Of a stretch of DNA of 33,194 nt, positions 11,901-21,035 are shown one piece after another. Each line of letters starts with the position of its first letter. Within the stretch, counting starts at the first letter, position 1. A program made the position numbers and the translations under genes. Under the pieces are notes generated by a model. The model was not told where the DNA came from, searched no databases, and was given only the letters and a program-made list of their open reading frames with translations. Source of the DNA: Gracilariopsis chorda (Eukaryota > Rhodophyta > Florideophyceae > Gracilariales > Gracilariaceae); the NCBI GenBank assembly GCA_003194525.1, contig NBIV01000426.1:1-33194 (forward strand), given 5' to 3'.

Positions 11901-14900
11901 GCATATACGATCTCCCACACTCGATTTCTCCATTCTCAACTGCATCTGACCGTGTCTGCTCACTTGAATGCCACAAATCTGAAGGTGCTTTGCGCTCAAA
12001 TCTGTTGACTTCAGAATTAACATGGCATCCAGATAGAAGGAATGACCAGATATCAATTTTTAGTGGCTACCTTCCATATCCTGCATCATCTGTGAAGGCA
12101 ACTGACGCTCTTTGCTTCCTGAAATGACCATCGATCTAATAACGCCGTGGGGTGACAAACTTGCACCATGGGTAGATGAGGCTACCATGAAGGCTCAGGT
12201 CTCGCATGCGAGTGAGTTAGGCATAGAACATCCATCAAACCTCTTCGAAAAAACAGGAGTTATGAGAAAAGTGGGTGAGATCAAAAGAATCTCGTTGGAT
12301 ATTCTTCTGGAGTCCACACCGTCTATCTGGTCTTCCAGTATCTCATCGCTACAACAGGGGCACGTGATTTCACTTTTCGAGAAACTACGACATTATGCAC
12401 TGCAATGGGCAGGGCATGGAGTACATTCAATTCGTGCGAGAGCATTGGATAAAACAGGGGGTACAGATATTGACGAAGAGTGGTGGTGTTTTCTATCCAA
12501 CGCAAACAAAGCATCAATTTTGGATACAAAATCAACAGCGGGCGAGAACCAAAGTATTCGTACCGAGAACATATATGTATCTCTTTTCAAGCCTCTTGAC
12601 GACAATTTGTCTCCAGAATGCTTAGAAGTTGCAAACGACATTATAATGAGAATGCATGAAAGTTTTTCATACTACAAAAAGAATCCCCGAATCAGTGAAA
12701 AGAATCGAAGGGTGAATCAATATGTAGATGAAATACTAGACTTATGGGAGCGATACGAATCTATAGAGCTTCATCAAATAGAGAGCTTCGCTCTTCCAGA
12801 TTACCTCACTCGGAATACAAGAGGGTTCGAGAGTGAGCAATTGAATTTGAAGTTACTCCCACCTGCAGTTATGGGCTTGACAGATCTTGAAGGATTCTCC
12901 AATGTTCGCACAAGCGGGAGTACCTTGATCATTTCTGTTCCGTTCGGTTTGCATTTTATGCATTCAACACAGTTCGAAATTGAACCGGGTCAGTCGACAA
13001 AGAGTTTGAAGCCATCACGCCCCTCACCATTCTACTCACCAACTGACAATGTGTTCGCGAAGAACATCTCACACGCTTCTATTCCCGCCATTTCTGTTCT
13101 ATGTCACAGGCACGGCTTGGACGCAACTGACGTTGGTCTGCTAAAAGACCTCATCATCATCTTTCTAGATCGGCTTTCTGCCAGAGACCGAAGCCATTAC
13201 TCACAGGACAACATGTGGTACCGTCCGAGAGCAGAACGCCGTGTTTTAGTTGGCAAACTTTCGTCTATCCAACTCGGGTCTCAGTTCTCTTTCAATGTAT
13301 TCCGCGTTTGGAAAGGTGGCGTCAGTCTTTATGCTACTGATGAGAACCTTAGCTTTGAGATATACATTATTAACAAAGCTTCGGACGGAAGTGATGGAAA
13401 ACATATGTGATAAATTGGTATCAACTCCACTTAATGTCTTCTTTTAGCAGGACTCCTCTGACATATATCTAGCTTTCACTGACGCCGAAGAAATCGCAAC
13501 AAAACGTAAGAACCCCCAAGAAAGCCGCATCAAGCTTCTGCATCATGAAGAAGTCAAATCTTTTGGAATGGACTCTGAGAATACGGGACGTATCGGTCAA
13601 AGCAGGTCAATGGATTTTACATTCAGAAACATATCTGTGAGACTCAGTGGACATGAGATACTGCATATTAATATCTTTCTCTGTAAGAGCGGTTCTTGTG
13701 CAGCCTCGTCGAATTCTGGAGCGCAACGCGGTGATGAAACAATTGTGAAAGCAGCTTTTGGTGTAACAACAATCTTCATGACAGATAGTATTGCAGCTGA
13801 TGCTCTAAGAGTGGTATCCGAAGTTGCCTCATTTGTAGGAAGAACTACGACGCTCTTCCCAATGCTCAAACAAGACATCGAAGAGAAAGCTGATGCTGGA
13901 GGGAGTTCTTTCACGTTTTCTTCTTCGGTTCCTGACAAGGGCGAGGATGTCAACGGCCAGTTGAGATCTGCCACACGACGGCCATCTGAGTACTACAGAG
14001 CGTCTGGAGACCATCACAGGAAACAGGGTCATGATCGTACAGTGACGCTTAGCCCCTATGCATACACGTCCACCGTTAGAAATATGTCAAGCCCCCGTTG
14101 GTCTGTTAGACAATCGAAACACAATTTGATGAGCTTGGACAAAGCAGTGCCCAGTTCGAACTCAGGAACAGGTGCTTTCCGACGTGTGCCATCTACACCA
14201 TCGCCTACGTTTCGAATTCCTAATCGTTACGGATCACAACAAATTGAACGCACAGACAAACCGATCAACAGTTCGCGATCAAGACAATATCGTGAGGCTA
14301 GGGAATATATGTCCCATTTTCTGTCTGATATTACGGCTAATACCAGTGCATCTCCCCGACAAGAGCACACAGACAGTGCTGAAACAACAGATTATCAAGT
14401 TGTTGCAGTCATTACTGCAGGGGAAACAGGTCCACCACGAAAGCGCGCGAAACGTATGATCCCGAAGACGATTGTACCGCCGGCATTCAGAGCAACATCG
14501 AAGGTACCCAATGCACTACCTGACAAGAGAAATCCGTTCTCTATTGCTGCTAGAGAAGAGTTTTGAGGGGTAAGTTTCCCAGATCGAAAGGGAAGAGAAC
14601 AAACTGTATCGTCTAAGAACGGACGCCGATCACAGCTTGTTCGTCCTGGTGGGCATGGGCACAGAAAGCGACTTTGTCTTGTTCTCAAACCCAAACCCAT
14701 AATTTTCCCAAAGACTTTTCCTACCGTCAGTATGTTTCTATCATTCAAGAAGGTTGAGATGCAATACTTCCGGGGAGGAGGTACGTCCAGAAGGAAGCAA
14801 GTAAGAACAAAGAACTTGAAGGATGCCGGTGTGCTTTTCGTTATGAATCAAACCCGGTTGACTCTGAAGTCTTCTGCAAATGGAATGTGTTCAGTAGTTC

Positions 14901-15397
14901 TGACAGCATCTTCATCGGAATTAAGGTCTTCCAATGACCCCAAATGTGTGCTGGCCGGGGCGATTTCTCGATTTGGAATGACAGCAAGCATTGTGCAAGG
15001 TCCGTTTCCTCACAGTTTACCGAAGCTTATCGCATCTACTCGGATTTCTAAGTTCATAGCTACTCTTCATGCACGAGACTTGCAAGCAGTCCTTAAGTTT
15101 CGTGAAGACTTTAAGGAAGACCTGAAGGGCGTTCTGGCTGTGTTTGTAACAACAAAGCATTCAGTCTCCGAAATGGCTCGTGCAACCAGATTGATGACAC
15201 CTACATCAGTTGGTCTGAAAGCTCTATTCTCAACACTGGCTGTTGATTTGCTCTTCGAGGATTCCAGAGTCGTTCTAACAGGGTTCCATCCGAAGGATAC
15301 TTCGATGAGTGTAACATACTTGCTTGACGGATTATTCTTCTCAGCTGTCACGTCTGAGGCAGACAGCGCTGCTTTACTACCGTTCACAAAAGGCTAA
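8901..15397 (+). pseudogene. Csf1/Tweek/KIAA1109-type bridge-like lipid transfer protein, broken
   Basis: Proteins of this family (yeast Csf1, human BLTP1) are very long hydrophobic-groove proteins anchored by an N-terminal membrane helix at ER contact sites, where they move phospholipids. Here an N-terminal helix (about 8957-9010) is followed by RFLGRIVSFFINR and a conserved-looking block ending ILQILWWR, which resembles the family N terminus. The remaining ~2,000 codons are weakly conserved, as is normal for the family. ATG 8901 is in another frame from the helix; a one-base shift in the CT-rich run near 8950 would join them. Further breaks: TAG 10595; frame 2 to 1 near 11230; TAG 11359; frame 1 to 2 in an A6 run near 11457; frame 2 to 1 near 12115; frame 1 to 2 near 13395; TAG 13445; TGA 14564. 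No splice sites with matching phase explain them, except a marginal 30-nt GT-AG stretch at 10594-10623. The gene is shorter than family norms (about 3,000-5,000 residues) and ends just before a transposon, so truncation is likely. Confidence 0.7.
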
Positions 15398-15669
15398 TTC
15401 TGGAAAAAGGTCGAAGTTGGAAACTGTCCTTCCAGACCTCATACCTTGGCCATACTGGCTCCGATTTCAAATCTAATCATCTCATCACATTTGTCTCAAT
15501 GAGACAAAGAGTTTGATATGAAAAAGGCGGAACCTTCAAACAGTAGACGCGCGATACCAATAAAAACGTACTGGACGGTGTCATCTTTATTGCACATGAG
15601 CTTCTTTCCATTCCCCGTAGGTCACTGTTCCACACTCTCGAGACCTTGTTCCCTCCACAAATCTTTGCG
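15398..15669. other. Junction between the Csf1-type gene and the transposase gene
   Basis: After the TAA at 15395 the same frame stays open for about 34 codons to a TGA near 15500, so the original gene may have run slightly further. A perfect 8-bp hairpin (TTTGTCTC-AAT-GAGACAAA, 15490-15508) follows. I could not find a terminal inverted repeat or target-site duplication for the transposon here, so its left edge is unplaced. Confidence 0.4.
15490..15508. repeat. 8-bp perfect hairpin near the transposon edge
   Basis: TTTGTCTC (15490-15497), loop AAT, GAGACAAA (15501-15508). It lies between the end of the broken lipid-transfer gene and the transposase start. It could be a transposon subterminal structure or chance. 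Confidence 0.8.
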
Positions 15670-17661
15670 ATGGCTCTGTCCATGCGCAAACAAGCCAACC
15701 GACTTCAAAAAAGTCGAGTCAGAGCGGAGCATCAACGCAGAATGAAACAAAACGCCGTAGTAATGCTCCAAGACAAAAACACTAAACACAAAATCCGCGA
15801 TATCGTCACAGCCACCCATCTCAGCAAAAGCACAGTTTATAACCTCAAACACCTTATCGAGAGCAAAGCGTACGACCGATTAAACCAACAGCTTACTGAC
15901 AATTCATGTTCACGCAAAGGAGCCCAAACGGTTTTAACTCACGAAGAAGAGAGTTTGATTGTTCACAGGTTGAAAGAGGCAGCAGATCGCGGATTCGCAG
16001 TTGATAATGACACATTGAAGTATGTTATGGCTCGCGTAGCGGCCGACCGCAGAACAGGATGGAAAAATAATGTCCCATCAGACGATGCTGTTCGATCTTT
16101 TCGCGCCAGGCATAGAGATTTAACGTTCAAAACCCATTATCCGAAGGATAATGCAAAGCTGAAAGGAGAGACATACGAACACATTCAGACTTTCTTCGAT
16201 GTGGTTGGTAAGATTGGTGAAGAAAATCGTGGTCTCCTTGATGATCCATCTCGGATATGGAACATGGATGAAACGGCTGTGGATGCAACGTGGGGCAAGG
16301 CAACCAAAGCCTATGGCTCGAAGTCTTCAAAACAGGGCGGATGCAAGGTCGCCCAAAAGATGCAAGGTGTAGACAAACACATTACCGCCGTTCTTGTGTG
16401 CTCTGCATCCGGAAAGAAAGCCCCTCCATTCTATATCGTTGCCGGAAAAAAAGTAATGCAGCACTGGATGGAACCCCTTCCCGGTATTTACAAGAAGAGC
16501 GCTGCAGTTTGTAACGAGTTCCAGCGGCCGAACTGGATGCCTGCGGATGCTGTGGTGAAGTGTACAGAAAATGGTTCGATGGATAGTCAGATTCTAGAAG
16601 GTTTCATGAAACACGTTAACAACTTTGTTCGAAGGCATGTTCCAGAGTCGAGTTCTTACCTTCTAACGATGGATGGCCACTCGTCGCGAAAGGGCATTCG
16701 CTGGGTTATGGAATGTGAGAAAAACCGATGTATCCCAGTTATCAAGCCGGCAAACACCTCACATATACTCCAACCGTGCGACCGTCGTATCAACAAAACA
16801 TTCAAAGAGTCGCTTCGATACCTAAGAGATCAGTTCGCACGCTCAGTAGTTCCTGAGACTCGTACACCTCGATTCAACCTTGCGTGTGCAGTTTATGCAC
16901 ATCAGACAATCTCCCCTCCAATCATCAAGTCCTCTTTTGAAGACACAGGCCTGTTTCCGTTCAACCCAAATTTTGCGAAAAGGTACAAACGAGAGGATCC
17001 GGAAGAGGTTAGTGTGAAGATCGCTTCGGTTGAAAACGTTGCGGACAGAACTCGCAATGTCCAAAAAAGACGAACAGATGCAGAAGTTTGCAGCAAAGCT
17101 CGTCACATTCTAGCAACGGAAACAAGCGATGTGATGGTATGCCACAAACTTTTCCAACTTCTTCGAAGCGCAGAAACAGCTAGTAGCATCATAATGAATA
17201 CAATAACCCCGATTAAGACCGAGAAAGAGGTATTGGGAGACATTCATTTACAACGAAAGTTAGCCATGTTAGACTGTGGAGCGCCGGCGGAACACAAAAC
17301 GGTAGCCCAAATGCTTGAAGAACGTCGAAAGAAAGAGGCTGATAAACTTGAAAAGGAAAAGAAAACTCAGCTTGAAGTGCAGCGCAGGGCGATTGAACGC
17401 GAAAAGAAGGACGCTCAAAAAGTGCAAAGTCAAGCACAAAAGGTTGCACGACAAGCAGAACGTGCCGAAAAGAGAGCCCTTATGCACTCTTTAAAAGTTC
17501 GTGAACGTATTGTTAAGAGTGGAGTGCGAAGCGTTAGACGGATGCGGCGATCGGTTTGGGCTCGAAAGTTGCCGGGTGAGAAAGCGAGCTTGTTGGACGC
17601 TATGCAGACGGCTGCGGAAGTTGTGGCGGACTTGGTATGCGGTGCTATGGGTGTTGAGTAG
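15670..17661 (+). CDS. Pogo/jerky-type DDE transposase (DD35D), intact
   Basis: This 663-residue frame starts at the first ATG (15670) and ends at TAG 17661. The N terminus (about residues 1-70) is basic and carries a helix-turn-helix-like segment (DIVTATHLSKSTVYNLKHLI). The catalytic core has the three expected acidic residues: D200 in IWNMDET, D335 in LLTMDGHSSRK and D371 in ILQPCDRRINKTFK, the last two separated by 35 residues. This is the DDE_1 (pogo, Tigger, jerky, CENP-B) pattern. After the core there is a long Lys/Glu/Arg-rich, probably coiled-coil tail (about 540-625). No stop or frameshift interrupts it, in contrast to the decayed genes on either side, so it is probably a recent insertion. 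Terminal repeats were not found. A domesticated host gene cannot be excluded. Confidence 0.9.
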   Translation: MALSMRKQANRLQKSRVRAEHQRRMKQNAVVMLQDKNTKHKIRDIVTATHLSKSTVYNLKHLIESKAYDRLNQQLTDNSCSRKGAQTVLTHEEESLIVHRLKEAADRGFAVDNDTLKYVMARVAADRRTGWKNNVPSDDAVRSFRARHRDLTFKTHYPKDNAKLKGETYEHIQTFFDVVGKIGEENRGLLDDPSRIWNMDETAVDATWGKATKAYGSKSSKQGGCKVAQKMQGVDKHITAVLVCSASGKKAPPFYIVAGKKVMQHWMEPLPGIYKKSAAVCNEFQRPNWMPADAVVKCTENGSMDSQILEGFMKHVNNFVRRHVPESSSYLLTMDGHSSRKGIRWVMECEKNRCIPVIKPANTSHILQPCDRRINKTFKESLRYLRDQFARSVVPETRTPRFNLACAVYAHQTISPPIIKSSFEDTGLFPFNPNFAKRYKREDPEEVSVKIASVENVADRTRNVQKRRTDAEVCSKARHILATETSDVMVCHKLFQLLRSAETASSIIMNTITPIKTEKEVLGDIHLQRKLAMLDCGAPAEHKTVAQMLEERRKKEADKLEKEKKTQLEVQRRAIEREKKDAQKVQSQAQKVARQAERAEKRALMHSLKVRERIVKSGVRSVRRMRRSVWARKLPGEKASLLDAMQTAAEVVADLVCGAMGVE

Positions 17662-18315
17662 ATTCCATATTTAACCTTGAAACCGGTGTAGAGTTGATGC
17701 GGCAATCGGGGGCGGTGTTCAGAGGCTAGAGGGGGTCACGAAAGGAGTGGAAGGTCGTGAAGTGGTCAGTCTAAGGAACGGAGTACGCCGGAGCGATTGC
17801 ACAACATTTCAAAGGCCAAAATGAAATAGTTTCTGAGATATCTTGAGAACATTTGAAAAGTGTACAATTCAAGCCTTTTGTGAAAGGTACTTGGATTGAG
17901 ACTATACGGCCACGGACTGCGTTTGGCCGCACAGACAGGGGGCGCCGCAGAAGTGCTGCGACTCCCACGCTTGTATGCTCGTGGAGCTGAGTGGAGAGAA
18001 TCGATTGATTTAGATGCTGGTGATGTTTTATTTCATTATTAGGAACAGAGGGAGAGAGTTAACCTGCTTCATTTTATTACATTCGTACGCAATTCACTGC
18101 AATATTGGGCTCTACAACTGGCCAACCCTTCACAGACATTGGCAGTTGAGCTCTTGTGGCATACTCGTAGCATATTCTGATAGGTTGTAGTTCTGTTTAA
18201 AAATAGTTACATGCAACGAATGGCGTACACCCACTCCTGCTACAAAACTAACTGCACTGGCGTACCGCCCAAAGGCGTACGCCACTTGCCGATTTCCTCA
18301 ATACTACCATAATGC
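17662..18315. other. Flank between two transposase genes
   Basis: No gene is supported here. The stretch should contain the right end of the pogo-type element and the outer end of the Tc1-type element. The only evident pattern is the heptamer GGCGTAC/GTACGCC, seen at 17783-17789 and then clustered from 18222 onward. I found no convincing terminal inverted repeats by eye. Confidence 0.4.
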
Positions 18316-18381
18316 TCATTCTGTCACATTGGTACGCCATTTATTGTAAGATAGCACTATGTTTGCACATTGGTACGCCAT
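18222..18381. repeat. Cluster of GGCGTAC / GTACGCC motifs with a 16-bp direct repeat
   Basis: GGCGTAC occurs at 18222-18228, 18259-18265 and 18274-18280 (the last within the perfect palindrome GGCGTACGCC, 18274-18283), and its complement at 18332-18338 and 18373-18379. The last two lie in a 16-bp direct repeat, CACATTGGTACGCCAT, at 18325-18340 and 18366-18381. The cluster lies at the 3' tail of the Tc1-type transposase gene, where subterminal transposase-binding repeats would be expected. Confidence 0.85.
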
Positions 18382-18401
18382 CTGCTGCACTAAAATTTTG
18401 C

Positions 18402-20073
18402 TAGGGTCGTCCGGGGCGTAACCACCAGCGAGGCGGTAGGCCAACGCGTCCGCCATGGTGGTGACATCCCCCGATACCTCGGCAGCGCTAAGACCGGCAC
18501 CCCGGAGGAAACGTGCGATGATTTCGTTTTCATTCGCCGTCACCCCGCTGGGGATTGAAGGTCCGGCACTTGCCGCCGAAGGGTCAGCAGCCGGCTCGGC
18601 CGGAGATGCCCCCTCTGGGAATGCTTCCGCGCTAGCGCCGGTTTCCTCTACGTCCATCTCCCCGGGTTCTTCCGGTTCGTTATCGACCATTGGGTCATCC
18701 CCGCCGTATGCGCGGTAGTAGTCGTCGGAATCGACCTACCCCACCGGGTGGTCTTCCGGCACATGCCGGGGCGTATCGCGAAGCTCGCGCGCCTCCTCGG
18801 AGGAAATTTCCCGGAACTCCCAGGGGTCGAAGTAGATAAAATCCCCCACAAGGGCGGTGTTTCTACCGAGTCCCGGACCACCGGTGTTACCGCTACCGCC
18901 ATCCAGACGACCGCTTTGCTCCAGCGGGACCTCACTCCAGCTAACGCTGTCGATGTACCCAAGTAATTGGAGGACCTCTTCATTGTTGGCCTGGCCCCCA
19001 AGGGGGATGCGAAGATCCAGGTTTCGGATCGCTGCCCGCACACGCGGTTGAAGGAACCAGAGACGATACTGGTCGTACGCCTCGTTGAGGATATAAGCCG
19101 CACTGCAGGCCGCCCACTCCGTAACCACTACGGACCACAACCCCGACCGGGGATCCTGCATGAGCAGCGACCCGAGGTACGTAAGTACCGGCGGGAGTTC
19201 TATGTAGCACCCCCGGCAGGCTTCATGGAAGCGCCACCACTCGGGGAGTGCTACATACCGACCTAGTCGGTGAGGCGGCGCAATCCGCTCTATCTCCACG
19301 TTCTGATACGGGATAAAATACCCGAATCGGGATCGCCAACGCCGCTCGTAGCGGATGAAGTTTTGGAGAAAGTTGGACCGGTATTGCCGGGGAAGGTACC
19401 TGAACTCCGCCCGAATAATCGGTCGCTCCCAGCAAAGGGCCTCTTGCCGCGCTGCGGGGAAATTCCTCCAAGCGAGGGTCTCGAGGCGGAACAGGTTCTC
19501 GCCGTACCCAATCTCCCCGCGAGTGCGGAAGTAGCTAACGTCGAAGCCAAACTCCGGTGGGACCGGTACATCGAATGGAGCCCGGCTCTGCCGTTGATAC
19601 GCCATGCGCGTCAGCGCGGTCTGTGCCGCAGTGACGGTCTCGCCCGAGTTTCTTCGGAGGTGGTGACGCGGAATCGCAATCCGGTGACGCTAATCCCATG
19701 ATGTGGTGACTGCTCTGGGCAGATCCCCCGGAAGGGTGTCTGAACCATCCGCATAAGCGGTGACCAATCCCTCATTGAGGACGGCGACCGGGTGAAACCA
19801 CGGGGCAAGGCGCAGGCGCGACGCGTGATTCCGATTCATCGGGTTGAGCCCCACCAGGGTGTTGTAAGTTGGCCAGTTGGACACCGGAGTGGTTCCGGAG
19901 GACACCACCGAAGGTGGTAGTGCGAAGGGATGGTCGGCTGCCGCAGCCATATTCCCCGGTTGTACCGGATTTCGATCGCCCTGAGGCAGGGGAACTGACC
20001 GGAAACCGGTGGTGTATCGCCCGAGAAGTCTCGACGGTTGGCTGTGGTTGTTGATATTGTTGTCGTCGTTCAT
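18402..20073 (-). CDS. Unrecognised protein of the hairpin insert, with two in-frame TAG codons
   Basis: I do not recognise this protein. One reading frame runs from ATG 20073 (in-frame TAA 12 codons upstream; context GGGAAAAATGA) to the insert edge at 18402 with no frameshift. It is interrupted only by TAG at 19690-19692 and 18736-18738. The product has an Asn/Pro-rich N terminus, then a Trp/Tyr/Arg-rich core of about 290 residues (19605-18739) that looks globular, then an acidic Ala/Pro/Glu-rich linker and a short helical segment. It has no stop of its own: beyond 18402 it runs into the transposase tail and ends at 18316. This suggests a 3'-truncated copy of a longer coding RNA. A structural (capsid- or gag-like) role would suit the architecture, but no motif proves it. 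The TAGs could be decay or programmed readthrough. Confidence 0.55.
19201..19257. repeat. Branched long-range stem inside the insert ORF
   Basis: TATGTAGCAC (19201-19210) pairs perfectly with GTGCTACATA (19248-19257). The stem encloses GCTTC-ATG-GAAGC (19220-19232). A further stem, CACTC-GGG-GAGTG (19238-19250), competes for the inner bases of the closing helix. This is coding sequence, so codons and pairing are satisfied together. Confidence 0.8.
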
Positions 20074-21035
20074 TTTTCCCTTTTGGAGGGTGGCTGTTGT
20101 TGTCGTTTATGTGCTTGGTGACTCTGGTGCAGAGGGATTTACCGGAGAACCGGAGACAAAGCACGCGCTTTTATCACCCATTTTCGTCCGGGAATTCTCC
20201 GCGTCCGCGGTCGTTTTTCCGTCTTAAGGGGGGGGATATGAAGTGCAACGCCCTCAGGGAGGGATTCTGGGTACTTGAACGCTTTCCCGATATTATCGGT
20301 TGTGTAGTGTGTATATGAACTACGCCCCACAATGGTGGGTATGGACACGTGGGACACGGTTTTGGGTCAATTGGCGGTTGGCCACAGTAGTGGATGTTGC
20401 CACGGAATGTGGAGTATTTTAGTTAATTTTATTTATTATTTTCACACCCATTTCTGGGAAGCTAGTACTTAGTGCGACGGCGCACTGCCGTCGCACCAGT
20501 AAACCTTCCCCAACAAGGGACCCCAACCTGGGGAATTGGCTCTGAGCTTTACCGCCTCCGCGTGTTCTCAACTCCTCCTTGGAGGGAAGCACCGTAGTGT
20601 ACGGAAGTTCACCCCCCTTGCACATCTAAAGGAGACCCATCATTGGGAGTACTAATTGTTCCAATCATATTGGTGTTTCGCCCTGTATAGGGAGTCTTGT
20701 CCACCGGCATTGCCGTATCTACTCGTCGCTCTCGCGACCCACTTCGTCCTTCCTCTTTCCCATTTTTAGGGTAGCACCTCCCGCTATCCGCGGCCCTCGT
20801 GTGCGCATCCGCTCACACACCCCCACTTACGTGGAAACATACCTCTACTGAGGATCACACCCCGCTCACGCGGATACCGATTCTTCGCCTTCACCTCCCT
20901 GCGCGAGTCGCGACAGGTGTCCCTGGTCTTACAAACCGGCTTCGCCGTGACACCTCTGGGAGGGCTCTACCCAACTGGGTTCACCTCGTGAGAGGAAGAT
21001 CCCGGACGTCTTTCGGTGTTTTTCCCCTTTGGGGC
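20074..21035 (-). promoter_or_regulatory. Long structured leader of the insert ORF
   Basis: About 960 nt separate the insert's outer edge from the ORF start. By eye this stretch folds into about 30 successive small hairpins, for example CCTC-TACT-GAGG, CCGC-TCAC-GCGG, CCAC-TTAC-GTGG, GTCGC-TCTC-GCGAC, CCCT-GTAT-AGGG, CCAAT-CAT-ATTGG, CCCCA-ACC-TGGGG. It contains several upstream ATGs and no sizeable convincing ORF. Such an arrangement resembles structured 5' leaders of RNA viruses or IRES-like regions, but no known IRES class was identified. Confidence 0.45.
20466..20501. repeat. Strongest hairpin of the insert: 10-bp stem
   Basis: GTGCGACGGC (20472-20481), loop GCACT, GCCGTCGCAC (20487-20496). 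An outer TACT/AGTA pairing (20466-20469 with 20498-20501) can extend the stem after a small internal loop. Confidence 0.9.

Larger units (their letters stand above)
18402..21035 (-). mobile_element. Hairpin-saturated insert of unknown class
   Basis: This 2,634-bp block interrupts the Tc1-type transposase frame. A GC dinucleotide occurs at both edges (18400-18401 and 21034-21035), so a 2-bp target duplication is possible. Removing the block joins the two transposase parts in frame across the conserved motif. Short perfect Watson-Crick hairpins occur throughout, most with 4-6 bp stems and 3-5 nt loops and many of the form CCNN...NNGG. I noted roughly 75, about one per 35 nt, in both non-coding and coding parts. 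Examples: CCCCATT-free stems such as CCCC-TTT-GGGG (21025-21034), CCGC-ATAA-GCGG (about 19749), ACCACC-GAA-GGTGGT (19904-19918), TCCGTA-ACCAC-TACGGA (19118-19134). The flanks lack this texture. It has no recognisable transposase, reverse transcriptase or polymerase. It could be an integrated copy of a structured RNA or a new element. Confidence 0.7.

Noticed and set aside
4617..15397. Short introns as the explanation for frame breaks in DDB1 and the Csf1-type gene
   Set aside because: Candidate GT-AG pairs (for example 14570-14730 and 13407-13447) do not restore phase or lie after the stop. A 16-bp duplication and Trp-to-stop and Gln-to-stop changes are better explained by mutation. Only 10594-10623 (30 nt) keeps phase, and it is very short.
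18402..21035. Intein or group I/II intron in the transposase
   Set aside because: The length is a multiple of three, but the transposase frame meets stops from 20929 onward inside the insert, and no intein blocks, maturase or intron core motifs are seen.
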